Source: Streptomyces sp. KMM 9044
GTDB lineage: Bacteria > Actinomycetota > Actinomycetes > Streptomycetales > Streptomycetaceae
Length of the DNA stretch: 64,000 nucleotides
Assembly: GCF_024701375.2 (NCBI RefSeq)
Contig: NZ_CP113910.1
Location: 4,402,001-4,466,000 of the forward strand
Reading direction: 5' to 3'
Both the position numbers and the translations under genes were made by a program. Shown here one piece after another: positions 20,890-31,468 of this stretch. Position 1 is the stretch's first letter, and every line of letters begins with the position of its first letter. A model generated the notes under the pieces. It was not told where the DNA came from. It searched no databases and saw only the letters and a list, made by a program, of their open reading frames with translations.

Positions 20890-21923
20890 GCCGCCTCGGC
20901 CGACTCCCGCCCGCGCCGGGAGCCGTCTTCCCCGGTGTCACGACGCGAATCGATACGCGAGCGTGACGGCCAGCGCACGTCGTACGCCCAGCCCAGCTTC
21001 TCGGACCAGCGGATCAGCCGGGCACTCGAATCGATCTGTCCCCGCTCCACACCGTGCCGCGCGGACGTCGGATCGGCGTGGTGCAGGTTGTGCCACGACT
21101 CGCCGCAGGACAGTACCGCCAGCCACCACACGTTGCCCGAACGGTCCCGCGACCTGAACGGCCGCTTGCCCACCGCATGGCAGATCGAGTTGATCGACCA
21201 CGTCACATGGTGCAACAACGCCACCCGGACGAGTGACCCCCAGAAGAAGCCCGTGAACGCACCCCACCAGGACATCGTCACCAGACCGCCGATCAGCGCC
21301 GGCAGCGCCAGCGACACCCCCGCCCACAGCAGGAACTGGCGGGAGATCGCGCGCAGCGTCCGGTCCCTGATCAGATCCGGCGCGTACTTGTCCTGCGGAG
21401 TCTGCTCCTCGTCGAACATCCAGCCGAGATGAGCCCACCACAGGCCCTTCATCAGCGCCGGCAGCGACTCCCCGTACCGCCACGGCGAGTGCGGGTCGCC
21501 CTCCGCGTCCGAGAACTTGTGGTGCTTGCGGTGGTCCGCCACCCACCGCACCAGCGGTCCCTCCACCGCCATCGAACCCGCCACCGCCAGCGCGATCTTC
21601 AGCGGCCGCTTCGCCTTGAACGAACCATGCGTGAAATGACGGTGGAAACCGACGGTGATGCCGTGGCAGCCGAGGAAGTAGAAGAACACCAGCAGCCCGA
21701 GATCCAGCCAGCTCACCCCCCAGCCCCAGGCCAGCGGTACCGCCGCCAGCACCGCCAGGAACGGAACGATGATGAAGGCCAGCAGCGTGATCTGCTCGAT
21801 CGAACGCTTGCGCTCCCCGCCCAGTGTGGCGGAAGGGACGGCTGCGGAACCGGCGCCGGCTCCGGGGCCGGAGGCGAGCGGCTCCTTCGAGGCTTCGTCA
21901 ATGACGTCAGGACGTGAGGTCAT
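20886..21923 (-). CDS. Acyl-CoA/acyl-lipid desaturase (stearoyl-CoA-9-desaturase type)
   Basis: A 345-residue membrane di-iron desaturase. The three His boxes are HRHFTH (residues 94-99), HRKHH, and HNLHH near the C-terminus. Hydrophobic stretches (LLAFIIVPFLAVLAAVPLAW, LGLLVFFYFLGCHG and two more) give the usual four-helix topology. I set the start at ATG 21923, preceded by AGGGGAC; the frame is open further upstream but that part overlaps the promoter repeats. It probably introduces the Delta-9 double bond into membrane fatty acids. Confidence 0.92.
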   Translation of the reverse strand: MTSRPDVIDEASKEPLASGPGAGAGSAAVPSATLGGERKRSIEQITLLAFIIVPFLAVLAAVPLAWGWGVSWLDLGLLVFFYFLGCHGITVGFHRHFTHGSFKAKRPLKIALAVAGSMAVEGPLVRWVADHRKHHKFSDAEGDPHSPWRYGESLPALMKGLWWAHLGWMFDEEQTPQDKYAPDLIRDRTLRAISRQFLLWAGVSLALPALIGGLVTMSWWGAFTGFFWGSLVRVALLHHVTWSINSICHAVGKRPFRSRDRSGNVWWLAVLSCGESWHNLHHADPTSARHGVERGQIDSSARLIRWSEKLGWAYDVRWPSRSRIDSRRDTGEDGSRRGRESAEAA

Positions 21924-21989
21924 ACGTGTCCCCTGTGGGATATGAGGGCTGAGGGTGGTGCCGGGCCCCTGGAACCGAGCGGCACTTCC

Positions 21990-22016
21990 TACGGGACCGT
22001 AACCTACGGCATCGTA
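21990..22016. promoter_or_regulatory. Two TACG-N4-CGTA inverted repeats upstream of the desaturase-TetR operon
   Basis: TACGGGACCGTA (21990-22001) and TACGGCATCGTA (22005-22016) are each perfect in the arms, with centres 15 bp apart. They lie 67-93 bp upstream of the desaturase ATG. Tandem short palindromes are typical for TetR dimer pairs, so autoregulation by the operon's own TetR protein is likely. Confidence 0.6.
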
Positions 22017-22216
22017 AGTATGGCAGTGCGCGGCCCGGCGGCAAGAGCCCACGAGCCTGCGCGTTCCGGCCGCCGCCTATCCTGGAAACCGGTCGGACAG
22101 CGCGGTCCGCTCTGAGTACCTACTTCCCGGATGTCCGGCCCGTATGCGGCGCCAGCCGCCCGGAGACGCCGTCCGGGCCCTCCAGACCAGCTTCAACACT
22201 GCAAGGAGCCGCACCT

Positions 22217-24958
22217 GTGAGCAGTGCCGACGACCAGGCCGTGTCCACGGCGACCACGAGCAGCGAACTGCGGGCCGACATCCGCCGACTGGGTGACCTC
22301 CTCGGAGAGACCCTCGTCCGCCAGGACGGCCCCGAACTCCTCGACCTCGTCGAGAAGGTCCGCCGACTGACCCGCGAGGACGGCGAGGCCGCAGCCGAAC
22401 TGCTGCGCGGCACCGAACTCGACACCGCCGCCAAGCTGGTCCGCGCCTTCTCCACCTACTTCCACCTGGCGAACGTCACCGAGCAGGTGCACCGCGGCCG
22501 CGAACTGCGCGCCCGCCGCGCCACCGAAGGCGGACTGCTCGCCCGCACCGCCGACCGCCTCAAGGACGCCGATCCCGAGCATCTGAGCGAAACCGCGCGG
22601 CACCTCAACGTCCGCCCGGTCTTCACCGCCCACCCCACCGAGGCCGCACGCCGCTCCGTCCTCAACAAGCTGCGCCGCATCGCCGCCCTCCTCGACACCC
22701 CCGTCATCGAGAGCGACCGGCGCCGCCTCGACACCCGCCTGGCCGAGAACATCGACCTCGTCTGGCAGACCGACGAACTGCGCGTCGTCCGTCCCGAACC
22801 CGCCGACGAGGCCCGCAACGCCGTCTACTACCTCGACGAACTCCACGCCGGCGCCGTCGGCGACGTCCTCGAGGACCTCACCGCCGAACTCGCACGCGTC
22901 GGCGTCACCCTCCCCGACGACACCCGCCCCCTCACCTTCGGCACCTGGATCGGTGGCGACCGCGACGGCAACCCCAACGTCACCCCCCAGGTCACCTGGG
23001 ACGTCCTCATCCTCCAGCACGAACACGGCATCAACGACGCCCTGGAGATGATCGACGAACTCCGCGGATTCCTCTCCAGCTCCATCCGCTACGCCGGTGC
23101 CACCGAGGAACTGCTGACCTCCCTGCAGGCCGACCTCGACAACCTCCCCGAGATCAGCCCCCGCTACAAGCGCCTCAACGCCGAGGAGCCCTACCGGCTC
23201 AAGGCCACCTGCATCCGCCAGAAGCTCGAGAACACCAAGCAGCGCCTCGCGCAGGACACCCCCCACCAGCCCGGCCGTGACTACCTCGGCACCGGCCAGC
23301 TCCTCGCCGACCTGCGGATCATCCAGGCCTCCCTGCGCGAACACCGCGGCGGCCTCTTCGCCGACGGCCGCCTCGCCCGCACCATCCGTACCCTCGCCGC
23401 CTTCGGCCTCCAGCTCGCCACCCTCGACCTGCGCGAACACGCCGACGCCCACCACCACGCCCTCGGCCAGCTGTTCGACCGGCTCGGCGAGGAATCCTGG
23501 CGCTACACCGACATGCCCCGCGAGTACCGCACCAAGCTCCTCGCCAGGGAACTCCGCTCGCGCAGGCCCCTCGCCCCCACCCCCGCACCCGTCGACGCGG
23601 CCGGCGAGAAGACCCTCGGTGTCTTCCAGACCGCCAAGCGCGCCCTCGAGATCTTCGGTCCCGAAGTCATCGAGTCCTACATCATCTCCATGTGCCAGGG
23701 CGCCGACGACGTCTTCGCCGCCGCCCTCCTCGCACGGGAGGCCGGACTGATCGACCTCCACGCCGGCTGGGCGAAGGTCGGCATCGTCCCCCTCCTGGAG
23801 ACGACGGACGAACTCAAGGCCGCCGACACCATCCTCGAGGACATGCTCTCCGACCCGTCCTACCGGCGCCTCGTCGCGCTGCGGGACGACGTCCAGGAAG
23901 TGATGCTCGGCTACTCCGACTCCTCCAAGTTCGGCGGTATCACCACCAGCCAGTGGGAGATCCACCGCGCCCAGCGCCGGCTGCGCGACGTCGCCCACCG
24001 CTACGGCGTACGCCTGCGCCTCTTCCACGGCCGCGGCGGCACCGTCGGCCGCGGCGGCGGCCCCACCCACGACGCCATCCTCGCCCAGCCCTGGGGCACC
24101 CTCGAAGGCGAGATCAAGGTCACCGAACAGGGCGAGGTCATCTCCGACAAGTACCTCATCCCGGCACTCGCCCGGGAGAACCTGGAGCTGTCCGTCGCCG
24201 CCACCCTCCAGGCGTCCGCCCTGCACACCGCACCCCGCCAGTCCGACGAGGCACTCGCCCGCTGGGACGCCGCCATGGACGTCGTCTCCGACGCCGCCCA
24301 CGACGCCTACCGCAAGCTCGTCGAGGACCCCGACCTGCCGACGTACTTCCTGGCCTCCACGCCGGTCGACCAGCTCGCCGACCTGCACCTGGGCTCACGG
24401 CCCTCCCGCCGCCCCGGCTCCGGCGTCTCGCTCGACGGACTGCGCGCCATCCCCTGGGTGTTCGGCTGGACCCAGTCCCGCCAGATCGTCCCCGGCTGGT
24501 ACGGCGTCGGCTCCGGCCTCAAGGCCCTGCGCGAGGCCGGCCTCGACACCGTGCTCGACGAGATGCACGAGCAGTGGCACTTCTTCCGCAACTTCATCTC
24601 CAACGTCGAGATGACCCTCGCCAAGACCGACCTCAGGATCGCCCAGCACTACGTCGACACCCTCGTCCCCGACGAGCTGGGCCACGTCTTCGACGCGATC
24701 AGGGCCGAGCACGAGCTCACCGTCGCCGAAGTCCTCCGCGTCACCGGCGAGCCCGGACTCCTGGACGGCACACCGGCCCTCAAGCAGACCCTCACCATCC
24801 GCGACGCCTACCTCGACCCCATCTCCTACCTCCAGGTCGCCCTCCTCAAGCGCCAGCGCGACGCGGCCGCCGCCGGTGACCCGGCCGACCCGCTGCTCGC
24901 CCGCGCCCTGCTGCTGACCGTCAACGGTGTGGCGGCGGGCCTGCGCAACACCGGCTGA
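22217..24958 (+). CDS. ppc: Phosphoenolpyruvate carboxylase
   Basis: A 913-residue anaplerotic enzyme (PEP + bicarbonate to oxaloacetate), full length for bacterial PEPC. The catalytic [12 protein letters not shown] with the essential His, [24 protein letters not shown] and the glycine-rich [17 protein letters not shown] are all present, and it ends with the conserved C-terminal RNTG. GTG 22217 follows AAGGAG. A strong palindromic terminator lies 36 bp after the stop. Confidence 0.97.
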   Translation: MSSADDQAVSTATTSSELRADIRRLGDLLGETLVRQDGPELLDLVEKVRRLTREDGEAAAELLRGTELDTAAKLVRAFSTYFHLANVTEQVHRGRELRARRATEGGLLARTADRLKDADPEHLSETARHLNVRPVFTAHPTEAARRSVLNKLRRIAALLDTPVIESDRRRLDTRLAENIDLVWQTDELRVVRPEPADEARNAVYYLDELHAGAVGDVLEDLTAELARVGVTLPDDTRPLTFGTWIGGDRDGNPNVTPQVTWDVLILQHEHGINDALEMIDELRGFLSSSIRYAGATEELLTSLQADLDNLPEISPRYKRLNAEEPYRLKATCIRQKLENTKQRLAQDTPHQPGRDYLGTGQLLADLRIIQASLREHRGGLFADGRLARTIRTLAAFGLQLATLDLREHADAHHHALGQLFDRLGEESWRYTDMPREYRTKLLARELRSRRPLAPTPAPVDAAGEKTLGVFQTAKRALEIFGPEVIESYIISMCQGADDVFAAALLAREAGLIDLHAGWAKVGIVPLLETTDELKAADTILEDMLSDPSYRRLVALRDDVQEVMLGYSDSSKFGGITTSQWEIHRAQRRLRDVAHRYGVRLRLFHGRGGTVGRGGGPTHDAILAQPWGTLEGEIKVTEQGEVISDKYLIPALARENLELSVAATLQASALHTAPRQSDEALARWDAAMDVVSDAAHDAYRKLVEDPDLPTYFLASTPVDQLADLHLGSRPSRRPGSGVSLDGLRAIPWVFGWTQSRQIVPGWYGVGSGLKALREAGLDTVLDEMHEQWHFFRNFISNVEMTLAKTDLRIAQHYVDTLVPDELGHVFDAIRAEHELTVAEVLRVTGEPGLLDGTPALKQTLTIRDAYLDPISYLQVALLKRQRDAAAAGDPADPLLARALLLTVNGVAAGLRNTG

Positions 24959-24993
24959 CCCCGGCGACACGACACAGCCGACAAGGCGGCACG

Positions 24994-25035
24994 ACGGAGG
25001 TGCCCCCGGGCCGTACGGCCCGGGGGCACCTCCGT
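24994..25035. terminator. 42-bp perfect palindrome, bidirectional terminator
   Basis: Both 21-nt halves are exact complements (ACGGAGGTGCCCCC at the start, GGGGGCACCTCCGT at the end). It lies between convergent ppc and the 25041 gene and should terminate both. Confidence 0.9.
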
Positions 25036-25040
25036 GTTCC

Positions 25041-25529
25041 TCACACCACCAGGAACGCCGCCGTCACCAGTGACACCCCCGACAACCCCATCACCCACGC
25101 CACCCGCGTCCGCAGCAACCCGCCCGCCACCACCACCGACGCCAGCATCAGCGCCCCGCCCAGCGGCACCCACGCGTGGAGAACCCCCGCGGAACCGGAA
25201 CGGACCACCTCGTTGCCGTCCGGCTTCACGACGACGGTGTACGTCCGCCCCTCCGCCACGGCCGCGTTGTTCTCCAGAACGACCTCGGCCCGCGGCTGCG
25301 ACCCCGGCGACGACGGCGTGTACGCCCCCGTACAGGTCCGCCCACCGCAGGACGTCACCGCGACCGTGCCCTGCTCGCGCCCCTTCGTCAGCATCGCGTA
25401 CTGCGCCGTACCCCACGACCCCCACACACCCGCGACCAGGATCAGCACGGCGACCGTGCCCATCACCGCGAACCGGCCGAAGCGCAGCGCGGCGGACGGA
25501 CCCCGGGAGGACGAGACGGCAGAAGGCAT
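25041..25529 (-). CDS. Small integral membrane protein, unknown function
   Basis: A 162-residue protein. A membrane helix (FAVMGTVAVLILVAGVWGSW) is followed by an extracytoplasmic domain of about 75 residues with two Cys (VTSCGG, RTCTGAY) and a YTVVVKP strand, then two further helices (WVPLGGALMLASVVVAGG and VMGLSGVSLVTAAFLVV). I do not recognise the family; the layout resembles DUF3592-type proteins. It lies convergent to ppc and marks the left edge of conserved chromosome before the defence island. Confidence 0.65.
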   Translation of the reverse strand: MPSAVSSSRGPSAALRFGRFAVMGTVAVLILVAGVWGSWGTAQYAMLTKGREQGTVAVTSCGGRTCTGAYTPSSPGSQPRAEVVLENNAAVAEGRTYTVVVKPDGNEVVRSGSAGVLHAWVPLGGALMLASVVVAGGLLRTRVAWVMGLSGVSLVTAAFLVV

Positions 25530-25594
25530 GGCCGAGATCCTTGGCCATGCCCTTGCGGTCGGTCAACTCCGTGCGGGGTCCGCACACGCGCACA

Positions 25595-26260
25595 TCAGCG
25601 CGGCGTGAGGGCCAGCAACTTCGCGATCCACTCGTCGAAATGGGGACAGGCGGCTCGCAGAGCGGCCAGACCCAGGTCCATCACCGCCACCGGGCCGTCC
25701 TGTGTTTTCACATACCTCGGGTACAGCTTGAGGATCCGCTTGGAGGGAGCTGTCTCGGGCTTGTCGTTCACCTTCTCGGGTCCCCCGGCCTTGTCGGCCT
25801 GGCGCTTGAGCTCATGGGCCAGAGCCGGGTCGTCGGCCCAGTCCCCGAGCTGTTCCGCCGCCGCGAAGACCCAGGTCTCCGTCTCGTGCAGGACGACATG
25901 GGGAAGAAAACGAGGATGGCCGACGTGTTCCGCGAGGCGCCGCTCGACATGCGTCACCTTGCCCACGGGCGAGCCGCCCGGCCGGTCCGACATCCCCGGA
26001 CTGTCCTGAGGGAGGCCGTAGTAATCAAGAAGCGTGGTGACCGCTGCCCAATGAGTGCCGGCCAGTAACTTGCGCAGGTCTCTCTCGATCTTCGCCCACT
26101 TGCTGACCCCGCCCTTGCCCGCTGCACCGCCCGCCGGCATCCGGGTCATCAGGATGGTCGGCACCAGGCAGATGCCGTACTCCGCCAGTTCGGGCGCGAG
26201 GAAGTCGTTGACCATGTTCTCCTCGGTCTGACCCTCGCACAGCACCCCCACCATGATCAT
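25595..26260 (-). CDS. DUF4276-family protein (probable TOPRIM-like effector partner of the AAA ATPase)
   Basis: A 221-residue protein starting MIMVGVLCEGQTEENMV; the xxCEGxTE motif is the hallmark of DUF4276 proteins, which resemble TOPRIM nucleases in their acidic N-terminal strand. HETETWVFA and GPEKVNDKPETAPSKRIL are further family-like features. It starts at an ATG overlapping the stop of the AAA gene by 4 bp (26257-26260), so the two form a two-gene unit. AAA + DUF4276 pairs recur in defence islands; the nuclease role is inferred from such families, not shown here. Confidence 0.75.
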   Translation of the reverse strand: MIMVGVLCEGQTEENMVNDFLAPELAEYGICLVPTILMTRMPAGGAAGKGGVSKWAKIERDLRKLLAGTHWAAVTTLLDYYGLPQDSPGMSDRPGGSPVGKVTHVERRLAEHVGHPRFLPHVVLHETETWVFAAAEQLGDWADDPALAHELKRQADKAGGPEKVNDKPETAPSKRILKLYPRYVKTQDGPVAVMDLGLAALRAACPHFDEWIAKLLALTPR

Positions 26261-27381
26261 TCCGGGCGGCCCCGCAACGGCAGTTCCGGCGAGGGCCTGC
26301 CACCGAGTACGTTCTTCTCCCACAGCTCCCCGAGGGAGTAGTCCTCCAGCCATCCCTGGAGTTCCTCGGGATCCGGACGCCGTAGCTCCGTCGCTCCGTC
26401 CTCGCGCTCCACCACCACGATGTCGTCGAGTGAGAACTGGTTCAGCAGGGTCACGGACTGTGTGGCGATCACAATCTGACTGCGTACGGCGGCCGACCGG
26501 AGCATGTCCGCCAGCTGGACGATTGCGTAGGGGTGCAGCCCGAGTTCCGGCTCGTCGAGTGTGAAGAGGGCCGGCGGGTCGGGCTGGAGGAGCAGGACGC
26601 ACAGGCAGATGTAGCGCAAGGTGCCGTCCGAGAGCGCCTCCGCGGGAAACACTGCGTCGACCCCCTCCTGCATCCAGCGCAGGCGGATCCTCCCGCCCGG
26701 CTCCTCCTTCAGCAGGAAGTCCCGGAAGAACGGCGCCACGGACTTGATGGCCCGCACAATGCGCCGATAGGACTTGGGTTCACCCTCGCGCAGCCGCAAC
26801 AGGAAGGCCGCAAGGTTCGCCGCGTCCGGGCGCAGCGCCTCGTTGTCCGCCTCGTACCCGAACTGCTTGACCGGCGCCTCACGACTGGTGTCCTGGAAGT
26901 GGAAGACACGGCAGCCGGCGAGGATGTGCCGCACCGGGCCCGCCAGGCGGGAGAGCTGCTCCTCCTCCTTCTGCCGCAGCAGTGATTCGCGGTGTCCACG
27001 GCCGAAGCTCTCCTCCATCGGGAGACCGGGACCCGGCTCGTGGAAGTGCCCCTTCTCCTCGGCGAAGACGAAGTTGTCGTTCGCCGCAGGGACGAGGTGC
27101 GCCTCATACCGATACGGGGGAGCACAGACCTTGAGCCGGATGCCTTTCCCGGTGCCGCGTCCCGCGAACTGCAGGGCCTGGGCGCCACCGTGGATGCCCG
27201 CCTGGAGCGCCAGGTCGCCGTCCGCCATCCACCCCAGCAGTTCGAGTGCGCCGACGACGTTGCTCTTGCCCGCACCGTTGGCACCGACCAGTACGGTCAC
27301 GCCCTCGCCCAGCTTCAGCGTGCTGGATCGGATGGAGGCGTATCCCTCTACGGTCACCTCTGAGAGCTTGTACGACGGCAT
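26257..27381 (-). CDS. AAA ATPase of the OLD/RecF-like (AAA_15/AAA_21) class
   Basis: A 374-residue ABC-type ATPase: VEGYASIRSSTLKLGEGVTV, Walker A VGANGAGKS (residues 32-40), signature LSDGTLRY, and Walker B LFTLDEPELGLHP followed by the H-loop region IVIATQSVTLL. There is no TOPRIM domain in this chain; the partner DUF4276 gene probably supplies it, giving a two-component OLD-like or PARIS-like arrangement. It is divergent from pglW across about 200 bp and forms the left end of the defence island. Confidence 0.85.
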   Translation of the reverse strand: MPSYKLSEVTVEGYASIRSSTLKLGEGVTVLVGANGAGKSNVVGALELLGWMADGDLALQAGIHGGAQALQFAGRGTGKGIRLKVCAPPYRYEAHLVPAANDNFVFAEEKGHFHEPGPGLPMEESFGRGHRESLLRQKEEEQLSRLAGPVRHILAGCRVFHFQDTSREAPVKQFGYEADNEALRPDAANLAAFLLRLREGEPKSYRRIVRAIKSVAPFFRDFLLKEEPGGRIRLRWMQEGVDAVFPAEALSDGTLRYICLCVLLLQPDPPALFTLDEPELGLHPYAIVQLADMLRSAAVRSQIVIATQSVTLLNQFSLDDIVVVEREDGATELRRPDPEELQGWLEDYSLGELWEKNVLGGRPSPELPLRGRPE

Positions 27382-29844
27382 GGCCCCAACCCTAGGTCAG
27401 GGCCCCGGGCGGATGAGGGGCAGAGCGCCAACAGATGATCTGTTGCGGTCGTTCGTCCACAGCCGACCGGGGCATACTTCTGGCCCGTCGGGCATGGTCG
27501 ATAGGCTGGACCACCTGCTGTGATCCGGCCACCGGCAGGGAAACAGACGAGACAGCGAGATACGGAAAGGGGCGTCGCGGTCATGCGAGACGGCAGGTGG
27601 ACCACTGTCACCGAGTCGCAGTTCCAGCACGAGCGCAGCGGACTGCTGTATCTCAAGGAGAGGCTCCCGGACACCGAGCCCTACCGCGCCTGGTCGAACT
27701 TCACCTTCACCGCCCACAGCGGCCACGTCCGCGAGGTCGACCTGCTGGTCGCCGCTCCGGCCGGTCTCTTCCTGGTGGAACTGAAGAACTGGCAGGGCAC
27801 GGTCACCTCCTCGGGAGCGAGCTGGGTGCAGACCCTCCCCGGCGACCGCACCCGCCTCCACCGCAACCCCCGCCACCTCGCCAACCAGAAGGCGAAGGAG
27901 CTCAAGGGCCTGCTCAGGGACGCCCTGCGGAAGACCGACCCCCGGCGTCACGTCCCCTACATCCAGGAACTGATCTTCTTCACCGACCCCGGTCTGCGCA
28001 TCCGGCTCGCGCCCAGCGACCTGGCGGGCGTCTTCGGCAAAGCCGGGCACAGCGGGCTGGGCGACGTCCTCGCCGAACTCCAGCGTCCCGCGCGTGACGT
28101 CAAGTCGGGCGTCGACCGCGAGTTCTCCCGCGGGCTGGGCAAGCTCCTGGCCGAGGTCGGCATCGGCCGTTCCGATGCCGAGTTCCACGTCGGCACCTAC
28201 CGCCTGGACCGCACCCCTTTCGACACCGGGCCGAACTGGGCCGACTACCTCGGCCGTCACGACTCCCTGAGCAAGACCCGCCGCGTACGCATCTACCTGC
28301 GCGAACGCGGAGCGGACCGGCAGGCCCGCGAGTCCATCAGCCACACCGCCGAGCGCGAGGCACGCGCACTGGAAGGCCTCAGACACCCGGGCCTGGTCGC
28401 CCTGGAGAACTTCGACGAGAACGGCCACAGCGCCGGCCCCGCCCTGCTGTACGCCTACGACCCGCGCACGCTCCGCCTGGACGACTACCTCCTCCAGTAC
28501 GGCGCGAAGCTGGACGCCCAGGCACGGGCCGCCCTCCTGCGCCGCCTGGCCGAGACCGTCCACTACGCGCACCGCCACCTCCTCTTCCACCGCGCCCTGC
28601 ACGCCCGCGCCGTCCACGTGCTGCCCGGCCCGCGCACCGGAACCGGCAGCGACGAGGACCGCTGGCTCAACCCGGTTCTCCAGATCGCCGAATGGCAGAC
28701 GGCGGTCCGCCATCCCCGCCCCCAGGGTGTCGCGGGAGGCTCCGGCTCCTCCCTGAGCAGCGGACACGAGATCATCCCGTCGAACAACCTCGCCGCGTAC
28801 GTCTCCGAGGCCGCCGACCCCTATCTCGCCCCCGAGGTGACCGCGAAGTCCCCGGACCCCACCGCCCTCGACGTCTTCGGGCTGGGCGTACTCGGCTATC
28901 TGATCTTCACCGGCAAACCCTCCGCGAGCAGCCAGGCGGAACTGGGCGCCAGGCTCGAACAGGGACGCGGGCTCGTGCCCTCCGCCGTGGCCGACGGCCT
29001 GACCAAGGACGTCGACCAGATCATCCTGGACGCCACGGCCTTCGACCCGCACCGCCGCGGAGTTCCTGGAGTGGCTCGACGTCGTCGAACAGGGACTCAG
29101 GCCCGCGAGGCCCGAGCCGCAACCGACCCCGGAAACCCCGGGCGAGGAGGGCGACCCGCTGGAGGCCGCCCCGGGCGACGTCGTCGGCCGCCGCTTCCGC
29201 ATCAAGCGCAGCCTGGGCCAGGGCTCCACCTCCCGCGCCCTGCTCGCCGAGGACCTCGAACGCGACAAGGCGCCGGTCGTCCTCAAGATCGCCCGCAAGG
29301 ACAAGTACGCCGAGGCGCTGCGCCGCGAGGCCGACGTCCTGTCCAAGCTGCGCAACGACTCCAAGGTCATCCACCCGGCCCTGTCCGAGCCGATCCGCAT
29401 CGGCCCGCGCACCGTCCTCGTCCTCGACCACGCCGGCGACCGCACCGTCGCCCGCCAGCTGCGCGAGCGGGGCCCGCTCCTCACCGACCAGCTGGAGACC
29501 TACTCCACCTACCTCTTCGCCGCCGTCGACTTCCTCGACGGCGAAGGCGTGTGGCACCGCGACCTCAAGCCCGACAACATCGCCATCCGGGTCCGCCCCA
29601 ACGGCACCCGGCAACTGGTCCTCTTCGACTTCTCCCTCGCCGGCCTCGACGTGGACGCCGTCCGGGCCGGCACCGAGGGCTACCTCGACCCGTTCGTCGA
29701 GAACATCACCCGGGGCCGATACGACGCCCATGCCGAGTGGTACGCCCTGGCCGTCACCCTCCACGAGATGGCCTCCGGGGAACTGCCCCAGTGGGGCGAC
29801 GGCTCCGTCCTCGCGCGCCAGACCGACCCCAAGAAGTGGCCCCA

Positions 29845-29853
29845 CCCCAGGAT
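29845..29853 (+). repeat. 9-bp target-site duplication, left copy (CCCCAGGAT)
   Basis: Identical to 32150-32158 and directly abuts the left inverted repeat of the IS. Confidence 0.9.
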
Positions 29854-29884
29854 GGGTGTGGCTCTGTCTGAGTGAGATCCCGAG

Positions 29885-31420
29885 TCAGGCTTGAAGTGCG
29901 TATATGTGCTGGTCGGGTAAGGGATGGAGTCGTTCGTGCTCCTTCCGCGTGTGGAAGATCCAGTAGTCGGGGAAGTCGCCGTTGCTGATGACGGCGCGGA
30001 GGGTGAGGACGGCTTCGGCGCCGGGGACGGTCCACCTGCTGCCGGTGATGTCGAGTCTGTCGGCGACCAGATGGCGGGCTGCTCCTTCGACGGCGCCGCT
30101 GGCGATCGGCCAGCCGGCGGCCAGGGCCTGGTCGTAGTGGACGAAGTCGGCGTTGTTGTCCAGGTATCGGCAGGCTTTGTCCGCGGCGGCGCGCTGGTCG
30201 TCGCTGAGGTGGTGGCGGTCGGCTTCGGCGCGGATGTCGTGGGCGGCGCCGGGGGCGTCGCCGGCCAGGATCCGGGCGGCCTTGCTGCCGACCCAGTCCT
30301 CGGTGGCGGGATCGGTGGCGGTGTGGAAACAGCGAGCGGCTGCCCACAGCTTCTCGATCACGTGGACGATGTCGAGGACGATGTGGATCGTGACATTGCG
30401 GCGGGCGGCCTCGGCCTGGATCAGCTCCCGCTGGTGGGTGGCGCCGTCGATCAGTACGACCCAGGTCCGCCTGTGCTCGGGGTCGCGGGCTTCGGCCTGG
30501 TCGAACGCGGCGGCGATGACGGTTTCGGCGTCCTCGCGGACGGAGGCGGTGAGCCATTTCGCCCGCGCGGTGGGTCCTTTGCGGACGGTGCGGTGGCCGG
30601 TGCGGCCGCCGGGCGGGGCGATGACGTCGTGCGGGCGGCGGACGGCAGGCTCGGCGTCGTGGACGACGGCGAGGGTGGCCATCCTTTTGCGGCAGGACTT
30701 CTCCCCGGCCGCGAGCCGGGTGCGGAAGGTGCGCCGGGCCCTGGCGGCGGCCTTCGCGGTGGCCTCGCGCAGGTGGCCCGGGCGCATCACGATTCCCTTC
30801 TGGTCGACACTGAGCACCAGCAGCGTCCCGGCCGGGGCCGGCGCGGGGGTGCGGGCCGTATAGAACGCGGCGACGTCCACGGCCGCGGCCCGCACCAGAT
30901 CCTCCACCTGGCGTTTGCCCACCACCCGGCCCCCGCAGCCGCGGTCGATCGCTTCCAGCGCGGTGTCGTAGGAACTACGGACCGCTTCGAGGACCGCGAG
31001 GCGGCGCAGTCCCAGACTGTGCCGGCCGTGGGGCAGGCCCAGCATGGCGTCGGCGGGGTAGAGGTTGGTCATGCCCGCGCCGCGCAGGGCGCACCGGGTC
31101 ACGGTCACCGGCCCCAGCACGGTGGCCAGTTGCCGCCGGTGGCCCTTCTCCAGCCGGCTCCGGCCGCCGGCGAGCGCAGCCCGCTCCCGCGGACCGAGGG
31201 CGGACAGGTGGTCCTCTTCGTGGCGGGCCCGCCACTGGAGATGGGCCTGCAGGAGCAGTCGCCCCAGCTCCCGGGAGCCCGCTTCGACGTCGGCCTCCAC
31301 CTGTTCATGCGTCGCGGTGAGTGCTTCAGGGCCGGAGAGGCGGGTGGTCAGCAAAGTGAGGGAAGAAAACACGCGGGCAAAGGGGTCAGCCGCCGCGGCC
31401 GTTTCATACGCTGCGTTCAT
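29885..31420 (-). CDS. ISKra4-family transposase
   Basis: A 511-residue transposase. The DDE core is recognisable: LLVLSVDQKGIVM (first Asp), RTWVVLIDGATHQ with NVTIHIVLDIVHVIEKLWAAA (second Asp), and GWPIASGAVEGAARHLVADRLDITGSRW (third acidic residue). Long helical inserts follow the family pattern. It ends 31 bp from the left IS end, is intact, and is preceded by the accessory gene in the same orientation. Confidence 0.85.
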   Translation of the reverse strand: MNAAYETAAAADPFARVFSSLTLLTTRLSGPEALTATHEQVEADVEAGSRELGRLLLQAHLQWRARHEEDHLSALGPRERAALAGGRSRLEKGHRRQLATVLGPVTVTRCALRGAGMTNLYPADAMLGLPHGRHSLGLRRLAVLEAVRSSYDTALEAIDRGCGGRVVGKRQVEDLVRAAAVDVAAFYTARTPAPAPAGTLLVLSVDQKGIVMRPGHLREATAKAAARARRTFRTRLAAGEKSCRKRMATLAVVHDAEPAVRRPHDVIAPPGGRTGHRTVRKGPTARAKWLTASVREDAETVIAAAFDQAEARDPEHRRTWVVLIDGATHQRELIQAEAARRNVTIHIVLDIVHVIEKLWAAARCFHTATDPATEDWVGSKAARILAGDAPGAAHDIRAEADRHHLSDDQRAAADKACRYLDNNADFVHYDQALAAGWPIASGAVEGAARHLVADRLDITGSRWTVPGAEAVLTLRAVISNGDFPDYWIFHTRKEHERLHPLPDQHIYALQA

Positions 31421-31468
31421 CGGGCTCTCGTCCTCGGACAGTGGCGAATTCGGTTGGCACCATCGACG

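Noticed and set aside
22193..24388. Long minus-strand open frame of about 730 codons opposite ppc
   Set aside because: ppc is unmistakable on the plus strand; the antisense product is Gly/Val/Glu-rich with no family pattern.
24994..25035. 42-bp palindrome considered as a protein-binding or recombination site
   Set aside because: It lies between two convergent stops and is simplest as a bidirectional terminator.
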